Origin: Lingula anatina
Lineage: Eukaryota > Brachiopoda > Lingulata > Lingulida > Lingulidae
Reading direction: 5' to 3'
Length of the DNA stretch: 64,000 nt
Assembly (NCBI RefSeq): GCF_001039355.2
Contig: NW_019775638.1
Coordinates: forward strand, 134,189-198,188
The translations under genes were made by a program, and so were the position numbers. Within the stretch, counting starts at the first letter, position 1, and each line of letters begins with the position of its first letter. The notes beneath the pieces were generated by a model. That model ran no database searches. It was given only the letters and a program-made list of their open reading frames with translations, and was not told the origin of the DNA. Below are positions 39,001 through 51,811 of the stretch, piece by piece.

Positions 39001-42000
39001 GTAAACATGAAGTTTGTGTTATTGACATCTTTTCAGAAAGTTACTTCATGGTGCTTCTAACAGTGATTTAAATTTTGGATGCAGAGCTTGTTGACCACGT
39101 GCCTTGATTAGGACCATTGTTAAATTTTGACCTGATTTAGATAATTAGTAAATCATTAAAATGATAAAACCTGTCACACAAAAATGTGAGGATGTATTTC
39201 TGTATTCAGATATGTTATTTATATTATATACAATTGACTCTGTGACCAGAATGTATAGATAGGCAGTATGTTATCTAGTATATATAATATATATATAATA
39301 TATATGATTTGGTTATCACTGTCAGTTGGCAAGAGAGCACCTGAGAGTGAACACAGGTCTGGCATTGGTGGGTATAATTTAATGTTACTGTTATAGTTAT
39401 TGTTCCTGTTTCAATATTGATTGTTGTCTTATACAGTAACACTTGCCCACAGCAGTAATCTGTTCAAGTTTTCAGTTCTTGGTTGAAAATTGAAGTCATT
39501 CTTTTTGTTTATTGTTTGGACCATCAAGACTTAACTAGGTCACAGTATCTTTAGTCAGCTAGTACATTTATTTACCACTTTGCAAATTGCAGTGATTTAC
39601 CATGTTTAAGCTGGTAAGTTTGTTACAGTGTTAAAGTTTATAACTTGACTGACAATTGCTATTGTTCTGTGATATATAATTTCTGTGATATAATTGATAT
39701 TTTTACATAGCTTTTTAATAGGGAGGTCACATTGATTTCTGTCAAATTGGTGTTATCTGATAGAGCAATTCAAGAGCCTTCCAAAACATTTTATTTTTTT
39801 TTTAATCGAGCAAGCCAATCAAAAGTTATTAAATTTACAAGAATGCAAGTTGGCCACAAAATTCTAATTGCATGCAAGCGTATGTAACAGTGGAAGCCAA
39901 ACGTGTCACCCAATTGCCAAATCAATTAAACAAAATTGGCATAACTTTTGAACGGAGTAAAATGTCGATTTGAAATTTTGAAGCCAGTTACACTATGCCA
40001 AGAGGAATCTGCCAATATATAATTTTGTGGAATTTATCCATGATTTCCATGGCAACCATTGCTAAACTGTGATGCTTCAAAACCACTGTCTAAAGGCTAC
40101 TTTTGGATAAAAAAGATGCTAAATAAAATGTGTAATCACTGGAAACGAAAAATAATGGCTTCTAATGTATCTGTTACTATGGAAACCATCATTATGATAG
40201 CTGTTGCTATGGTAACAGTTTGAATAATATTTAACACATTATCATGAATTTTTCAACTGAAGACTCAATAAGAAATGGAAGAATCTTTTGGTCACTCAAT
40301 ATATGAAATGAAGATGAATAATAGAAAAATACATTGGCACTGTTGCCTTGGCAACCAATGCTACAACAGCAATAGCAAACAGGATGGCGTACATTAATTT
40401 TCAACTGAATATAAATGGAAGACACTCTTTTGGTAGTCAGTATATGAAAGTTAGTTGAGTAATAAACAAATACAAAGGCACTGTTGCCATGGCAACCAAT
40501 GTTACAATGGCAATCGCAGATTTAAGTAGTATAAAATGCCAGAATACACAATGGAAATAATATTTGATATTGGTAAGCTATTATTTTTCCAAAAATATAA
40601 CCTGATTTTGGTTACCATAGCAACTAGGTAGTTAGAAACCAGTGCAATTTTTTTAAAGAGACTGCCATCACATAATGTCAGTTTCAGGAATTTTTTAATT
40701 CTTTTGTTTAAAAAACCTACCCTTGTTCACTTTAGTTTGATTGTCATTTCACCAGAGTCACTAGTCATTTCCAGAGTTACTAGTTAATAAATATAATTTT
40801 ATGGTAAATTATTAATAGTTTATATCAAATGTAATATTCAGTAGGTCATTGCAGAGAAGGCAGGACCAAGTTCACCAACAGCAGCACCATCCTTGGTCTT
40901 ACAGTCAATCTTTGAAATTGTAGTAAATGATTAATTATAATGCTTTATATACAATTATAGCTTCAGAAGAAGGCCAAGTGTACCATCCTATGTTCTTTAC
41001 CCATGATCGTCCATTTGAGGAGTTCTACGTGATCTGCATCCAACTACTTAATAAAACATGGAAGGAGATGAGAGCAACTGCCGAGGACTTTGCTAAAGTG
41101 AGTGGTGAAGCATAATAATATTCTATACAAATTTCAGAACAGTGTGTATTTAAATCTGAAGCGCCTTATGGTAGGAAGAATTTCTCAGAAAAATGAGACT
41201 GATTTAAAGTTTTTAAAAATTATATAACTTTTAAAAACCCTTTTATAATTATTAGTCTTTAATAGATTGGAAAAAATACATGATAATCTCAACTAGCTTA
41301 TTAGACATCTAGTAATCTAATAACTGTCAGAAAGTAGTGTGAGAGCAGTATTTTCTTAACAAAATTTTAATCTATTTGTGGACCTTTAATATCTGTTAAT
41401 AGGTGATTCTTGTTAAATAGTAACATATACTTTGAAGATGTGCATCCACATCAGTAATAGATTCAGAAACTTATTTTAATGAAGTACAATTTTGTGTGGT
41501 TGAATTTAGATTAAAACACTGATTTAGCAGTACTGTAATGGCTTAATCCTTTCAACCAGAAAGTTGTGAATTTTACAAATCCTGTATTTTTTTAAGTAAA
41601 AATTTCCAAAAATTAGAACATTCCTATTGAGTGGTAGCAACACAGTTGAAAAGCAGACTACCTAATAGTTCTATTCTGTGCAGTTAAAGCACCAAAATGC
41701 ACCAAAATGCTACATTGAAATGTTTTTTAATGATTCAAAAATTATGTATCTGAAAATTTAAATGGTGGAGCCACTGCTGTATAAAAGTTTTATAAAAATT
41801 AGACAATTTTTTTGCTAACCGTTAACTCCCCTCTTGATAGTTGAAATGATCGAGCTATTGCTGTATAAAAGTTTCATAAAAAAATCAGTCAATTTTCTTG
41901 CTGACCCTCAAAGCCCCTAAGCAACAAAAGGCCCTTAATATCATTGAAAGCAGACTAATTATCCCCCAAAGCTACTGTAGTTTTTATAATCTCTATGAAA

Positions 42001-45000
42001 TTTTATTAAAAAGAATGATAACTGACTTTCATAATTTGCCTTGAAGCTGCCTGTTAGCTGATTATGTATTGAAAAAGCTCAAGGGTGTTGATTTGACAAG
42101 ATGCCAAATTGATACTATTGATTCATAAACTACAGTAGGTGTAGACTTTACTGAGAAAATATTGTACAGTGGAAATTATTAATTAAAGATCTGATACCAT
42201 GAAAATGTTCCAAGTAGAAAGCAAAGCATCAATAAGAGATACAGAAATGATGGTATCAGTACAGTACACATGCATATGTGTATAAGGGTAGTTCCCAGTG
42301 AAACTGTTGTTCTACATAGATTTATCCAGCTCTCACTGAATATAATAAGTTTTACTGAATGACACACTTCCTCAAGCTGCCTGGGGTTTACATTTCATGT
42401 TGGCTCGGCTTCGGAAAGCTTTTTAACTTACTTTTGAGAACAATCAAATTTGCACAAAGTAAACCCCCCCCCCCCCCCCCCAAGCTGCTACAGGAGGCGT
42501 CTTATTGAGTTAATTTGATTGTATTCAGCGAGATTCCCCACGTACTTGGATTTATCTACCTAAAACAGTAGTTTCATTGGGAATACACTCTTATGTGATT
42601 GTGAGAGTAAAATGAAAACGTATAGGCCAGTCAATAAACCATTTAGATTGGAAAAGAATAGTTGCAAAGGTTTCTCAACTGATTCAGGTCCATTAAAGGC
42701 CCAGTATAGCCCAAAAAATTCCCCTGTAAATACCCCCCCCCCCCCATGGGAAGGTATTTTTTCATCTAAAATCCAAAATGGACACCACTGAATGAGGTGA
42801 CCCATCATTCAGTAGCATTTTGCATCTTGTCTGGGAAAGGAGTGGATTTTACCTGACAGTAGTCATATAGTATACTTCATGGCAGTTTGATGAAAGAACC
42901 TCCATGGCATGTCACAAAAAAATGTGAAAAAAAAATGAATAAAGATAAGATGATGAAATATATAAGTCTTGTGGGCAGTCTAAGCATATCCCAATGATAC
43001 ATGGCAATATAATGACTGTCTGTGGGCTAGGTGTCATTATATAGTAAGTCATTAAAAGTGATAGTGAGAAGGCTTGTTTACATCAAGACTGATTTCAAAT
43101 ATCATTAGAGGACCAGAATATATATAGATGACCAACCCATTCTGCTTCAGAATTTTAAACTCCATATAAAGCACTCTGGCAACATCATTCATTCTAATTA
43201 TGGTACAAGTTTGCCCTGATGTGAACAGAGCCATATCAAACACCAACAACACAGAACACAACACATCAGTGACTACCACAGAAGGTTGCTAAGTAGATGT
43301 CATGTCAAAAAATAAAAAAATTCTGAAGAGACCTAAATTCTTTTTACCTACAAGGCATGACATTTCGACCCTTCGTCAACCGATCTTTGTCACGTGACCA
43401 TTGATGTGAACATATATCTATATCATTCATAGGTTAAACCATGTTTAGTTTCTTTAGAAATGATTTACTTTCTCACCATCATTACACAAAAGACAAAAAA
43501 TCCTTTTCCACAGTGCAGGTTGAATGACAAGTTTAATTAGTGCTTTGCTGTAGATTTTCCATTGATCCATTGAGGCATGAAAAATAGGTTAGATATGGTT
43601 CAGCAGAGGGATCATCAGTACCTGCTCATACACACAAAATGATTGTGTGTGGTTATATTTTGTACAATAATGCGATGTGTATGTATACATTCTTACCTAG
43701 CAGGTAATATTTAAAGCGTACCTTTGTGGTTTATTCAGTAGAGGAATCACCAGAACCAGCTGCCTACTTAGTGATTGCATTGGGTCATATTGTTTTCAAT
43801 AATTTAGTACCAATATAAGTATGATATATTCTTACTAGGAGGGCAATAATTTAAGGATCTATTCTATAGCAAGTACTTGGTGAGATTTTTAAAAAATTAT
43901 CGAGCCTGCATAAAATGGCATTTTGATATGTGTATGTGAAACTGGTAAAATGTGTCTTATTTTCCAACCAAGATGTAGGCATGCTGAGTGATATTATTCA
44001 GATAATGGTTATATAATGGCAAAGGGCCAGCTTACCAGTACACTTAGCTGTAAGATCACAGGCGGTTGACGTAGTTAAAGAACTGTCAACAGATTACATT
44101 TAGAGAACTGGACCAGATTATACAAGAATCTGGTTATTATGTAGGTTCTGTATGAAATATCTATTACTAGGAATTGTGTAGATCACAGGGACTTTGGATC
44201 AAATTGATGTTATCAAGTCATCAAGTTATCCTTAAATTAATATAACAATACTGTAGGTAATTAGTGTAGTTAAAGAATAGATCTCATGAACACAGCGTTA
44301 GATTTATATTAATTTCCGTATGTTGGGGCAGTTTAAGAATAGATCCTGAAGCTCTGAATCAAGTTGTCAGGACATTCATGGTTTATTTTTAGGCACTGGA
44401 TGTAGTCAGGGAACAGATAACACAACCATTGAATCAGATTAATTAATTTACCATGTCACTAAATTATTATTCACATTTTAGGTACTGGGTGTAGTTAAAG
44501 AACAAATCACACGAGCATTGGACCAGAATCCGGCCACATTTGATGCATTTAGGAGCCACCTGGGCAAGCTGACATACTCTGAGATCACCCACCTGTGGCA
44601 AGAAGAGAGAAAGATGAAGGAGGAGAGAGAATCCTTCGCCAAGCCCATACAGTGAGTGGTAGTTGTGAAGCATCCTATTTTATATGGGTAAAATGCAGCA
44701 TGGCAGGTCGAGCTTTGTTTGCACGTATTTGGTCTAGAGCAAGAATACAAAGGGAGAGTGGTGTAGAACCTCTATATATAGTTTTTTTTTTTTTTTTTTG
44801 CTAGATAAGAGCAGTGAGGTCTATGTGATACATGTGTACTATAAATTAGCAGGACTTGCAAATGGGTGTCACATACGTCTTGCTGACAAGTGTACTGTCA
44901 TACATATGTAGTGTTTGTGTGTGCAAGGTACAGCATGATCAGCACTCGGTCTTTTTAATTAGTTCTCAACATACAAGTGGTACACCAGTGTGTTGGTGTA

Positions 45001-47589
45001 TAAGAAGGGGGAAGACTTAACTGTATGGCCAGTATTTATAAGACAAAGTGCTGTTGGAAGGATGCTGATGATGTGTAAGATGCTGGCACTTGAATTATGA
45101 TTTTATATGAGCATATTTTATACCTATAACATTTATAAGATATTCATGAATCATAGTCTTTGCGCTTGCTACAAACAAAGGCAACTTTGGAGTAACTGAT
45201 CATGCACACATCACTTTGGAATAATACCAACATTTGACTTGGTTATTTTATGTTTTCAGAGAGCTACGAGAACAAATCAAACCAGAGATGATGGAGTTGA
45301 TAAAGCAGCAACGTCTCAATGCACTGATGGAAGGGATGCAGTTTACAAAGTATTCTAATAAAGGACAGAGATTAAAAGGTATGCTTTTTATTACATATTA
45401 TCATGATGTAATTAAGATAAGAGAGGAACATTGTAGTTCCTGATCAATTGTGCCAACAATATTGTATAAGAATATGTGGTCTTACACCCCATTCTCATAG
45501 ATTAGATCGACCTACATTGGATCGACCTAACTCCCTGGGGGTTCACGCTAAATAGCTGTCAGCCGGGCGGACACGAAAGTTAATTACCCCTTAAAGCTTG
45601 TAGTAGGCGGGGACGGACACTTAAGGGGGATTATCTGACAGTAATCTAGTGAGACTCCCCGCTGTGATAGATCGATCTAAAAGTTGTGAGAACAGAGCCT
45701 TATATATTGATTTTAGGAGACTGCTACTAAATTCTTATTTTCTATAAAATTTCAGCTGTACTCTGTTGGAGTTGATTCTGAAACAAAAAATTACTCTCTT
45801 ATCGATATTTTTGTATATCAGCTCCAAAGTTTCACCTGAATAGTACAAGCATGTCACCATATTGGTGCATGACATTAATCAGTCAACTTTCTTCCTGAAA
45901 GAGTTTGTTAACTGTTCTGAATATGAATCTGAATATAAAAGCAGTTTTATAATATAATGTTGATCATATATCATTTCAGACAAGTTCTGGTATTGCCGCC
46001 TATCCCCCAACCAAAAGTTGTTCTACTATGGAGACTGTAATGAGAGTGGTCCCACCCCAGCATTGGAGACTCTGCCACACAAATGTAAGACATTAGTTAG
46101 CATTACCCTAGTGTTTGTAACATATTATGAAAGTTGTTCTACTATGGAGACTGTAATGAAGTGGTAAAGAGACTGCCACTCAAATGTAAGGCATTAGCTA
46201 CCTAAACCTTAGAGGTTGTAAGATATTATGAAATCCTTTCTAGGAGAAATGTCCCAGGTGCAAGATGTCCCCATTTAACAATAATTACTTTTTTCAGGAA
46301 GAAAAATTATTGTAATTATGTAAACATTTTGTCACAGTTAATTCATTGAATATCAAAATATATATTAATATTGATTAGAATTATTACAAATTGTAATAGT
46401 CACGATTTTTACATCTTGTGTTCCAGTGGCTGTTGTAGATATCAAAGCTCTAGTAACAGGGAGAGAGTGTCCACATGTAAAGGAAAAAGCTCTGGGGAAG
46501 AAGGTAGGTGGACCAGGTTTAAGGTTTATTCCAAAAAACTGTGTTTAGCAGAAATTATATTTGTAATAATCCTGTAAGTTAAAGATTCTTGCATTGAGCA
46601 TCTGAATAGATAATTACTAAAGTAGAACTGAAGTCAAATAATACCTAGTTGTTATCAGAAATGTTCCTATGAACAGGAATCTTGTGTTAGACCAAGAATC
46701 CAATGCCATGTAACTGTTATAGCATTGGTTTATGGTTAAACTGAGTTCTCTTGTGTTCACAAAATATACATTACCAATCACCAGGCCAAAACTGTCCAAA
46801 GTTTATATATTTAATGATTCCATGTTATTACACATATAATATTCCATATGTTTTTTTAAAACTTAGAATATTAACAATGACAGCTGATCTTAGTTGAAAG
46901 ATGTAACAGTTATTGTAATCTTAATTCACTGTCTTTGAGGCCACAAAATCATTCCTAGCTATTAAATAATGAAGGGGCTCTTATATGTAGATTTTTTTCA
47001 TCATTTCAGTCCACACCTCTCCATGCTTTTTCCATCATGTCAGACACTGCAGATCAGGCCCTGAACTTTGTGGCCTCCAATGAACAGGAGTATAACACTT
47101 GGACAGACGGAGTGAATGCTCTCCTGGGGAACCCTGTAAGTTATTTATTTATTTGTTTATTTATTTATTTATTTGCATTTGTAAAGTCCTGATTGCACCA
47201 GGAAAGATTTAAACCTGAATTAAACTTAATGATGCAATTAAATGAATTTGTGAGTAATTTCTGCATTATGCAGTCATGTTCACACCAGGAGTAACTTAAA
47301 ACTTAATTGAACAATTTATGCCATTAGGTATACCAGTAAGTGCATATGCAGTAAACATGTATTTGCTTAAAAAAATAAGACACAGTCAAAATTACACCTG
47401 AAGTAATATTAATTTTATTTAACATGTTTTTTCCAGATGGTCAGTGAGATGACCACCCAAGAACTGGACATGTTGCTTAGCATGGAGATCAAAATCAGGC
47501 TGTTGGACACGGAAGGAGTAACAATACCTGAGAGCCCCCCTCCCATTCCTCCACCTCCCCCCAACTTTGACTTCAAGTACAAAATATAA
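29532..47589 (+). CDS. ELMO: Engulfment and cell motility protein (ELMO1/2/CED-12 homologue)
   Basis: Twenty-one exons: 29532-29693, 30248-30288, 30910-30988, 31342-31392, 31737-31906, 32303-32402, 32565-32650, 33104-33169, 33571-33649, 33948-33998, 34365-34487, 34941-35063, 35332-35436, 35897-36005, 40961-41097, 44482-44651, 45260-45378, 45980-46084, 46427-46503, 47010-47135, 47437-47589. All have GT-AG borders, phases fit, and the product is 743 residues (human ELMO1 is about 727). Order: RhoG-binding N-terminal region (about 35-110), armadillo-type repeats including [16 protein letters not shown] domain (about 335-505; [25 protein letters not shown]), PH domain (about 560-690; [13 protein letters not shown]) and a Pro-rich tail ([10 protein letters not shown]) fitting the DOCK SH3-binding motif. 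With DOCK180-type partners it activates Rac in engulfment and migration. The N terminus is about 28 residues longer than in human ELMO1; ATG 29544 is an alternative start. Confidence 0.96.
31640..31693. repeat. GT dinucleotide microsatellite (intron 4 of ELMO)
   Basis: About 27 uninterrupted TG units, ending 43 bp before the exon 5 acceptor; UG-rich tracts this close to an acceptor can influence splicing. Confidence 0.95.
32841..32890. repeat. GT dinucleotide microsatellite (intron 7 of ELMO)
   Basis: About 21 TG units followed by TGCG interruptions. Confidence 0.95.
38559..38757. mobile_element. Foldback (MITE-like) element, about 199 bp
   Basis: The left arm (AGGCT..., TTAACAGATC, GATTAAATATGG, ACCCACTTGAAA) is mirrored by the right arm (TTTCAAGTGGGT, CCATATTTAATC, GATCTGTTA, ...AGCCT). 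Arms are about 70 bp with a few mismatches. No coding potential. Confidence 0.75.
40043..40624. promoter_or_regulatory. Cluster of RFX X-box-like palindromes in ELMO intron 14
   Basis: Six 14-mers of the form GTTRCYATRGYAAC or close variants lie within 582 bp: 40043-40056 (ATTTCCATGGCAAC), 40173-40186 (GTTACTATGGAAAC), 40203-40216 (GTTGCTATGGTAAC), 40342-40355 (GTTGCCTTGGCAAC), 40483-40496 (GTTGCCATGGCAAC, perfect palindrome) and 40611-40624 (GTTACCATAGCAAC). These match the known RFX-factor X-box. Two of them sit at equivalent places in a tandem duplication, so a repeat-borne origin is possible. Regulatory activity is inference. Confidence 0.45.
40231..40520. repeat. Diverged tandem duplication carrying X-box motifs
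   Basis: The segment with TTTTTCAACTGAAGAC, GGAAGAATCTTTTGGT and GGCACTGTTGCCTTGGCAAC (about 40247-40360) recurs at about 40395-40505 as ATTTTCAACTGAATA, GGAAGACACTCTTTTGGT and GGCACTGTTGCCATGGCAAC. The period is roughly 140 bp with indels. Confidence 0.65.
43590..43860. repeat. Diverged tandem duplication in ELMO intron 15
   Basis: A unit of about 130 bp (CAGCAGAGGGATCATCAG near 43600, ACATTCTTACCTAGCAGG near 43688) is repeated (CAGTAGAGGAATCACCAG near 43737, ATATTCTTACTAGGAGGG near 43827). Confidence 0.55.
44040..44447 (+). pseudogene. Decayed tandem copies of the ELMO exon 16 start
   Basis: The 3' end of intron 15 resembles the exon 16 acceptor and its first 50 bp. The best copy at 44387-44447 keeps TTTTTAG and reads [17 protein letters not shown] then a stop, against [17 protein letters not shown] in the true exon. 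Weaker matches occur near 44252-44300 (GTGTAGTTAAAGAATAGATC), 44325-44370, 44165-44205 and 44068-44118. All carry stops or lack a donor, so they are not usable exons. They would arise by serial duplication of the intron-exon boundary. Confidence 0.6.
45485..45703. mobile_element. MITE with AGATCGATC-type ends, copy 1
   Basis: The left end (CCCCATTCTCATAGATTAG then ATCGACC) is inverted relative to the right end (AGATCGATCTAAAAGTTGTG then AGAAC). The right half (CTGACAGTAATCTAGTGAGA then CTCCCC) is shared in inverted orientation with the copy at 61514-61632. It lies in ELMO intron 17. Ends are approximate. Confidence 0.65.
46131..46232 (+). pseudogene. Tandem copy of the 3' part of ELMO exon 18 and its donor
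   Basis: This segment repeats 46015-46130 directly behind it. AAGTTGTTCTACTATGGAGA is identical in both, followed by a shortened middle and CTCAAATGTAAGG, which preserves the splice-donor region. The copy lacks the exon start and a proper acceptor and shows frame-breaking deletion, so it is an intronic exon fragment and not an alternative exon. Confidence 0.85.
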
Positions 47590-49040
47590 CAGTACATTAA
47601 TTGATGTTTGTTAAGATCTATGAAGAGTTTTACAATATGGCATTAAAAAGGAATACTGTCCAGATTAATGCCTGTCACAGATAAGCTTATGGTGAATGAC
47701 ATTTGAAATGTGTTGTATGGATTTTTTACTCCAATATGTATATTTGAGCCTGTAAGATGTTTGCTTTTTTTCATCATATTCAACAAGTCACAGTCAGCTT
47801 TTATTTGCAAGATGCTGGTATTTGAAATCCTGATAGCAACTGGATTCTAAAATTTTATATGTCAGTACATTCTGAAATATTATCACTTAACTTGAATTTA
47901 TCACATATAGTCTATGGCACAATGAAGAATTCAATAAGTTGTCAAAAACTTTAGGGAAGATATAAAATTATATATTTTACTCCAGGCTACAAGGCTATCA
48001 AAAACCCAACTGTAAGGGGAGGTACTGTATGTAACCCCTTCCCCTGGTTTCTGGGAGTGTGGAAGCTTTATTGTAAGAGAAGATCTGTGAAATGTACCCT
48101 GGTTTTCACAGCCTATTAATTAATGTCACCTGTAAGGAGATAATGTATATAAATCTCCCACCTCGGGTTTCGAGCCTATCATAATGCATCAACTGTACTC
48201 ATGGGAGATGCATGTACAGCCTATCAGAAAATGTCAACTGTATTGTGAGCAGAAAACACCCGCTGATCATAGAGGAAAACCTGCTGTTGGCATAGAAATC
48301 TAAGATAATCGATTAGTCATATGAACATGAATTTTGCTGTCGTATTTATGATCATTGTACCATTCCCTTTTGTTTGTGCAAAGGGATTTATTGTAACTGT
48401 GTGTTCTTAATTTAAAACCATTTTGTGATGCCTAAGAATACTGAAGGTGCTACTTTATGTGTATATTTGCATGTGTATATTTGAAAAAAAAAATAGCAGT
48501 TTATTGCCCAAATGCTTGCAGGTTTCTATGTGAAGTAAATGGATTGAGTTAGTATATTTTGTTGTTAGTATAATTGTCACAGTATCAAGGTAATAGAAAG
48601 GCACCTGCAGGTGCGAGTTCAAATTTTTTTCACAAAAATGACTTGTATTTAATTCATCAAACATTTATCTGTGGTTAAATGTGTGTGTGTGTAGGTGTGT
48701 GTGTGCACAATTCTGAAATGGCTCATTCGACCAAAAAATGTGAACATTTGAGTCAAGTCCATGACATATATATTTCGTGTTTAATGCCCCACTTAGGTAC
48801 TTGTCCCACTAAGTATTAAAAGCTGAATATTCAAAGATGAAAAACAGTCAAAGAAAATAACACAAATGTGTGCATCACTGACGTGACTCAAATGTTTTTT
48901 TTTTTTCTTTTTTGAATGACCCAAATGCCTTTTGGTGCACCAGGTCTGTAGTTATAATTGTAATAACATTGTAGGTCTAGATTTTTTTAGATTGAGTTTT
49001 ATGTTTATCCTTGACAATAAAGGACTTGTTTATTATGAAA
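47590..49040 (+). other. ELMO: ELMO 3' UTR
   Basis: Non-coding sequence follows the ELMO stop. AATAAA at 49016-49021 is a plausible poly(A) signal, giving a 3' UTR of about 1.4 kb. It includes degenerate tandem units near 47986-48250. Confidence 0.45.
47986..48250. repeat. Degenerate tandem repeat in ELMO 3' UTR
   Basis: Four diverged units begin with a CCTAT-like word and contain CAACTGTA or CACCTGTAAGG, followed by a GGAGAT/GGAGGT segment and TGTA (near 47994, 48111, 48173 and 48219). Similarity was judged by eye. Confidence 0.4.
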
Positions 49041-51580
49041 GTGAAAATTAAGCCAGGTTAAGTGGTCTCTGACCTTAAGGATTGTACAGTACTGATAACA
49101 TTTACCATAATAATCAGAAAATGTCAAACTCTGAAGTTGGCATTCATAATTCAAAGAATAGGAAGTCACTGTCGGATAGGATACTTTTTTATATATGAAA
49201 AATATACAATTATCATGTTCTTCCTATTTTATGTAGCAATTTTGGAATATGTGTTCGTGTAAGACATCTTACTATAATGTCAAGAAGTTGAAAGATCTGT
49301 ATACTAAAAAACTTATTTGAGTTTCATAGCAAAAAAAAACAATTAATCATTGTTCTGGGAGTTGTCAAGAGTTTTGACACTAGGGTTGTTGTTACAGTGT
49401 AGCTTCTGCAAGGTGCAGTTTGTGACTGCTAACTTTACTATTGCATGTTATGTAGTGAGAGTTGGAATTTCATATATTATGATACAGTAGACTCCACATA
49501 ACCCATTACCTTATACCTGAATAATCATTTATTGCAAACTTTGTCTCAAATACTTCCACTGATTAACAGATCAGTGGTGATAATCATTTATGAAAAGGGG
49601 GGTGGGGGGTTGCACTAAAATATAACAAGTCAGTCATTAAATCATTCATCTTAGCTTGTAAATGGTAATAAGAATATGAGTTGCTCCTAAATAAATAAGC
49701 ATGGTTAAGATGCAGCAAGAGCTTGGTATTTTTAAATGTCTCATATTTATGATTTATATTCGCAAAAAGTTTAATGTGTAATACATTGTCCACTTTATTG
49801 TAAATTTGATTTCTTTTGTTGTGTGCTCACTTTAAAGAAAATTTCAATTCAAACAAAAATAATTTGTATAATGAAGTGTAAACAAGGCCACAATAATTCA
49901 TACAAAATGTTCTTTAAACATTAAGAAAGAATATTATAATACCTACATGGGAACTTCATTTTTGGAGAATGAGTAACTTTGAATAAAAGGCTACTGAAGT
50001 CTCCTTCGGACATGTGTGAAAATACCTTGAGTATTGCGACATTGTTGCGCAGCTTGCCATTTCTGGGACCAACCTCGCCATCTGTTTGCAAGTTCATTTG
50101 GACAGGATGACACTCTATACATTTTTCAGAGTTTTGGAAAAAAACTGCATAGAAAACAGAGTCACACTGCAGAGGAAAAGCTAAGATGCTGCAGAGAACA
50201 GTCGCATTTAACTACGACAAAAACCAATTTTATCAGCTACAGTCACGTTGCACAATATCTTGCATGCCTTCGGAAGTGATGAAATCTTGAGGAACCCAAC
50301 AAAATTCAAATTTCACTTCTGCAGCCTATACAATAAAATTTACAGCATTTATAGAGAACAGTGAATATTCATTTATTTGAAAAATGCATGATAACTAAAA
50401 CCAAACAAAGCACAAAAACCAACCATGACAACACTAGTCTATATATTTATACAACCAGTACCTATATGATCATTATAATAAGATCTTCCAGGTTATTTCT
50501 TCAACTGTAAGTATATTATGCACATTCACAATATATTACTGTTAAATTTTCATTAAAATACAATTACAGTGATAAAACCATAACAAAAACAACTTATAAA
50601 CAGTGCACTTCCATGTGAACAAGATATAAATAACTGCACTAAAATGGAATTTTTGACAGAGAGACATTCTGGCAGTACCTACCTAGCTAGACATTGTTCA
50701 CATAGCTGCCATGGGGTTCTGGTTTGTTCTTACAGCACATCTCTTTGTAATCCGCAAAAGAAAGTATCAGCAGTAAGACCTCATATATTACATCATATTG
50801 GTTATTCTGGCAATAGGTATAAGCACATTCAGCTTTATTTCAAGAATGCCCAAAGAGATACAAATATTGAGATTCACTAATAAATCAATTGCAGCGTTGC
50901 TTACATGTACAAATATACTCATCCAAAGCTGCACATATAAAATAAAGGCTAGTAATTAACAATGCCCAAATATTGTCATAAATTCATATCAAATACAAAG
51001 TCACCACATGGTATCAATACATGTCAAAATGATGAAATAAATATATTAATTGGATTATGTACAAACAATTCCAAACATAACCACACTGCTTTTGTTCACT
51101 TATGGTACAAAACTCTTATAGGGCATTAAGGATAAAATATTCTTCTTGATTCCCATAAGTGGGTGGAGGATATATACCCCCTCCTGGTTCGTTTACTAAT
51201 TAAAGCTGATTAAATTTCCTCTAAGTGACAAGCTGCATGAAACAGAAACAGTTTTTTAACAAGGTCATAACAAATATACAAACACAAAACCAAATATAAT
51301 ATTATATTTATAACTAAAGTATACATAAACAGGGTTATAATTGGGTAAACAGTTACATAACCAGTTTATAACAGTTATATACACATCAAAACGGATGTGA
51401 AGTTAGATACCAGATGTTTCATTTCTGGAATTAAATTTACTAACGTAATGATACTATATCAAGTATACAGTATCATATATTCGTTATAATTTATACAGTT
51501 ATGTACTAGTAAGTAAACTGTACCATGACTACGATACAGTTACACCTTAGAAAGTATATATGCTAATTTTCATGATGTAA

Positions 51581-51811
51581 CCAGATCCTCACTGAGATAT
51601 AAACCATATCCTCACTGGGATATAAACCATATCCTCATTGGGATAAAAACCATATCCTCACTGAGATATAAACCATATCCTCACTGAGATATTAACCATA
51701 TCCTTACTGAGATATTAACCATATCCTCATTGAGATATAAACCATATCCTCATTGAGATATAAACCATATCCTCACTGAGATATAAACCATATCCTCACT
51801 GAGATATAAAC
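51581..51811. repeat. Minisatellite, 23-bp unit, about 10 copies
   Basis: The unit is close to ACCATATCCTCACTGAGATA plus TAA. Copies differ at a few positions (CACTG/CATTG, GAGAT/GGGAT, ATATAA/ATATTA). Copies abut without spacers, which separates this from a CRISPR array. Confidence 0.93.

Larger units (their letters stand above)
36006..40960 (+). other. ELMO: ELMO intron 14 (about 5 kb)
   Basis: This is the longest intron of the gene and no nested gene was found. It holds GA-rich repeats near 36060-36100, a foldback element (38559-38757) and a stretch of X-box-like palindromes with a tandem duplication (40043-40624). Its length and content make it the most likely place for intronic regulatory elements. 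Confidence 0.7.

Noticed and set aside
36006-40960. A nested gene in the 5-kb ELMO intron
   Set aside because: Both strands show only short frames without conserved motifs or paired splice sites.
51581-51811. CRISPR-like array
   Set aside because: The 23-bp units abut with no unique spacers. This is a minisatellite in an animal genome.
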